A stretch of 64,000 bases of DNA from NCBI RefSeq assembly GCF_965276875.1, contig NZ_OZ255701.1:1-64000 (forward strand), in the 5' to 3' direction. Below, in pieces: positions 61,963 to 64,000 of this stretch (its first letter is position 1; each line of letters opens with the position of its first letter). Source of the stretch: Lichenicoccus sp965276875 (GTDB taxonomy: Bacteria; Pseudomonadota; Alphaproteobacteria; Acetobacterales; Acetobacteraceae). The notes beneath the pieces were generated by a model. It was not told where the DNA came from, ran no database searches, and was given only the letters and a program-made list of their open reading frames with translations. The position numbers and the translations under genes are program-made.

Positions 61963-62321
61963 TGGCCGACCTTCATGACGGGCGCACGCTCGAAGGGGCC
62001 AGCCACGGCAGTCTCTCGACCTACCTCATCGGCTTCACCCTCTCAATCATCCTGACCGCGGCAGCCTTCGCCTTCCTGATGGTGCCGAACAGCCTTTCGC
62101 GCGGCACCGTGCTGCTCGCCATCACTGGTCTCGCGGTGGTGCAGATTTTCGTTCACTTGGTTTGCTTCCTGCACATGAATACGGATTCCGAGCAGCGCTG
62201 GAACGTGACTGCCTTTGCCTTCGCGGTGGTGACACTGGCCATCCTGATCGTCGGATCGTTGTGGATCATGCATAATATCAGCGACCACATGGTACGATAC
62301 GCGCCGATGCCCCCGATGTAG
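61962..62321 (+). CDS. cyoD: Cytochrome bo3 quinol oxidase subunit IV (copy 2)
   Basis: 119 residues from ATG 61962. Three helices (LIGFTLSIILTAAAFAFLMV, VLLAITGLAVVQIFVHLVCF, AFAVVTLAILIVGSLWIM) and the family pattern IFVHLVCFLHMN. Last gene of the second cyo operon; no heme O synthase gene cyoE follows, as in copy 1. Confidence 0.93.
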   Translation: MADLHDGRTLEGASHGSLSTYLIGFTLSIILTAAAFAFLMVPNSLSRGTVLLAITGLAVVQIFVHLVCFLHMNTDSEQRWNVTAFAFAVVTLAILIVGSLWIMHNISDHMVRYAPMPPM

Positions 62322-62707
62322 GTCATCGCAGGAATTCCATTGGCCTCTCAGAGCGTCGGTTCTGGCAATGGACCTTGATGATTCATGCCGCTGGAAACGC
62401 AGAGCCGAACAAGCCGGGCATTCATGTCGATATGGTCAGTTCGTCTTTGACATCAGGCCCCGCTCTATCGGCTCTCACCTTTGCCAGCGCCCACATGACC
62501 TCCCCGCCGAAATTTGGCTCGGCCTCTGAGGAAGCCCTTCAAGCGGGTCGGTATGCGCGCAGGTTTGCGGGGCGGCTCGCCCAACAACGGAGCAGAGCCT
62601 GATCGATGCTCCTGTTTCACCGATCAGGCTCCAGGGTCTCACCGTCTTGGTGTTCCCACGTAGGCGGTGCACCGGTTTGAGCCGTAGTCCAGAGATAGCA
62701 TGGCGTT
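62322..62707. other. Non-coding region after cyo operon 2
   Basis: No credible gene. A weak inverted pair TCCATTG/CAATGGA (62336-62342 and 62366-62372) lies just after cyoD, and a stronger perfect repeat is listed separately at 62595-62631. Otherwise nothing is recognised. Confidence 0.5.
62595..62631. terminator. Perfect 11-bp inverted repeat between convergent genes
   Basis: GAGCCTGATCG (62595-62605) and CGATCAGGCTC (62621-62631) flank a 15-nt loop. Between convergent cyoD and the glutaminase-like gene it could terminate either transcript, although no T-run follows; a protein-binding site is equally possible. Confidence 0.4.
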
Positions 62708-64000
62708 CTACTGTCCGGGAGCCAGTGTCAGCGTCAGCGGAGCGAAGACGCCTCCCACGACCGGCCGATCCCTGAAGCCTTGGCTGTTGCCTGTCGGCAC
62801 ATCGTACCAGTCAGGGAACGGAGCCGCGGCGGTGGTCGTGTTCGCAAAGTTATAGACCTCATTGAAGATGCTCTGCGTCAGCGTCGGGTCTGTCGTGGTC
62901 AGCGCGGCCGCGGTCCACAACTCCCAATCTGCCTTGGTGTAGGTGTGGCGTGGATCCAGTATGATCCCGTTCGGCTGTTCCTGCGTTGCGTAGAAATTAG
63001 CCTCTTCGGTCAGGATGCTCTGCGGGATGAGACGCAGCCCGAGGAGCTGGTCGGGATAGGCGTTGTATTTGAGGCTCCAATAGCTGTCCGGCTCCGTGGT
63101 CGTGTCGGGGCTGTAGGCGTTTGCGGGTTCACGATATTGCAGCAGCAGGTGGGTTGAATTGCTATTCTGTGCAAGCGTCGCCCAGGTGGCGATCATCTGC
63201 TTCGATTGCTGCGTGAAATAGGACGCGTCGCTTCCTCTTCCCGCGCGTCTTGCGATCTGCCCCATCGCGCCGACAGCCTCGATCCCCTTGAGTGCGAGAT
63301 TGACGCTGTGCGCGATCGGACCTGTGAAGTCATCGGTCTGGTTCTGGAATTGCGGGTCAAGGGCATTCTGATACGGAACACCGGCCGGCACCGTCAGCAG
63401 ATACTCGGCCCATTGGTGGAACAGCGCGTAATGCGCCCTGGCATACTGCGCCGCTTCCAGGGGTGCGACATGCTGCATGTAGGCGTCGGCCATGATCAGC
63501 ATGTTGGCCGTCTCTTCAACCGGCATGTTTTCCCCGCCGCCATCGTTATGTCCGTTTGCGTTCGGATAGGTGGTGCCCAGGTCGTGCGGTGCGTACAGGG
63601 ACGGCCACAGCCCCGATTCGCAGTAGTAGATGATCGGTGCGAGCATGTAGCGAACCAGCTCGGGATTGACGTAAAGGAAGGCAGGAATCGATGGATAGAT
63701 CACGTCCACCGTGGAGACGTTGTCGCTGCTGCTGATCTCCTCGAGGAACAGATAAGGATTGCTCTTGGTTCCCGTCAGCTCGGTGCCGGCGATCGCCTGC
63801 CGCAAGGCAAGCGACGTAATTGCCGCGTAGTTGGGACCGCCATATCCCGACGCGGCTTTGTTGATATTCGTGTCCAGCGTGTTCGCGCGGGACACCGCCG
63901 CGGTCGAGTCGTTGTAGGCAAAGGCGAGCATGCTCTCGTAATCGCGCCAGTACTGGTGCCAGAGCGAGTGGGCGGGCTGGTTCAGGAAGTTGATCGCGGG
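62708..64000 (-). CDS. Glutaminase A-like protein (DUF4965/DUF1793), partial
   Basis: The 3' 430 codons are visible; the frame is open to the window edge, so the N-terminus is missing. The sequence matches GtaA-family proteins: ALRQAIAGTELTG, LFLEEISSSDNVSTVDVIYP, YMLAPIIYYCESG, HDLGTTYPNANGHNDGGGE with the acidic (Asp, Glu) cluster, then EETANMLIMADAYM and FTGPIAHSVNLALKGIEAVG. Fungal members are secreted glutaminases; bacterial relatives are often alpha/alpha-toroid proteins of unproven activity, possibly glycosidases. It is the second predicted extracellular hydrolase in this window. Confidence 0.8.
   Translation of the reverse strand, partial: PAINFLNQPAHSLWHQYWRDYESMLAFAYNDSTAAVSRANTLDTNINKAASGYGGPNYAAITSLALRQAIAGTELTGTKSNPYLFLEEISSSDNVSTVDVIYPSIPAFLYVNPELVRYMLAPIIYYCESGLWPSLYAPHDLGTTYPNANGHNDGGGENMPVEETANMLIMADAYMQHVAPLEAAQYARAHYALFHQWAEYLLTVPAGVPYQNALDPQFQNQTDDFTGPIAHSVNLALKGIEAVGAMGQIARRAGRGSDASYFTQQSKQMIATWATLAQNSNSTHLLLQYREPANAYSPDTTTEPDSYWSLKYNAYPDQLLGLRLIPQSILTEEANFYATQEQPNGIILDPRHTYTKADWELWTAAALTTTDPTLTQSIFNEVYNFANTTTAAAPFPDWYDVPTGNSQGFRDRPVVGGVFAPLTLTLAPGQ

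Overview
The window reads as a chromosomal segment of a GC-rich alphaproteobacterium, most likely an Acetobacteraceae (Rhodospirillales) relative. This is inferred from the high GC content, densely overlapping genes with frequent GTG/TTG starts, two quinol (bo3-type) terminal oxidases, extensive sugar-acid metabolism, and the types of GlmU, IlvD, HslVU and GltX present. No rRNA, tRNA or CRISPR array was seen.

Layout. (1) 0-2.4 kb: ilvD and a PaaI-like thioesterase. (2) 2.4-13.3 kb: a sugar-acid catabolic locus. A divergent pair, idnD-like (minus) and idnO-like (plus), flanks a GntR/IdnR-like palindrome. Behind idnD runs an eight-gene minus-strand operon with a ribose-type ABC importer, an SMP-30 lactonase, a LacI-family regulator and two SDRs. 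Behind idnO lies a 2-hydroxyacid (probably 2-ketogluconate) reductase. (3) 13.3-14.6 kb: a RES-Xre toxin-antitoxin module with its own promoter and start-overlapping inverted repeat, followed by a decayed copy of the reductase 3' end. (4) 14.6-17.1 kb: a secreted GH5-like glycosidase and a ruined nickel/cobalt permease gene. (5) 17.1-19.8 kb: an unrecognised three-gene operon around a membrane-anchored, single-ring Clp-like AAA+ ATPase. (6) 19.9-25.5 kb: DUF3108 protein, gph, glmU-glmS, NYN-domain protein. (7) 25.5-26.2 kb: two abutting transposase relics. (8) 26.2-30.3 kb: first cyoABCD. (9) 30.4-36.1 kb: fdhD, an unknown gene and thiO-thiS-thiG-thiE, then an L-2-hydroxyglutarate dehydrogenase-like flavoprotein. 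(10) 36.5-46.5 kb: a surface-polysaccharide locus with GT2, flippase, rfbF, an epimerase, two C-methyltransferase-type enzymes, a 2OG oxygenase, a GT39-like transferase and a PAP2 phosphatase. (11) 46.6-50.8 kb: class II DAHP synthase, nicotinate phosphoribosyltransferase, a small protein and gltX in one coupled chain. (12) 50.8-55.4 kb: a PlcP-Agt-like lipid-remodelling pair with an MFS pump, and a divergent diacylglycerol-kinase-like gene. (13) 55.4-58.2 kb: VOC protein, hslV-hslU-sufE. (14) 58.4-62.3 kb: second cyoABCD. (15) 62.7 kb to the edge: a glutaminase-A-like secreted protein, cut by the window.

How it works together. The 2.4-13.3 kb locus can be read as uptake of a sugar acid or lactone and its conversion through 5-ketogluconate (IdnD, IdnO) and 2-ketogluconate (reductase) to gluconate, under a LacI-family regulator. 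The 36-46 kb locus would make and export a CDP-linked branched sugar for the cell envelope. The PlcP-Agt pair suggests replacement of phospholipids by glycolipids, perhaps under phosphate limitation. The strongest candidate for an undescribed system is the membrane-bound Clp-like ATPase operon at 17.1-19.8 kb.
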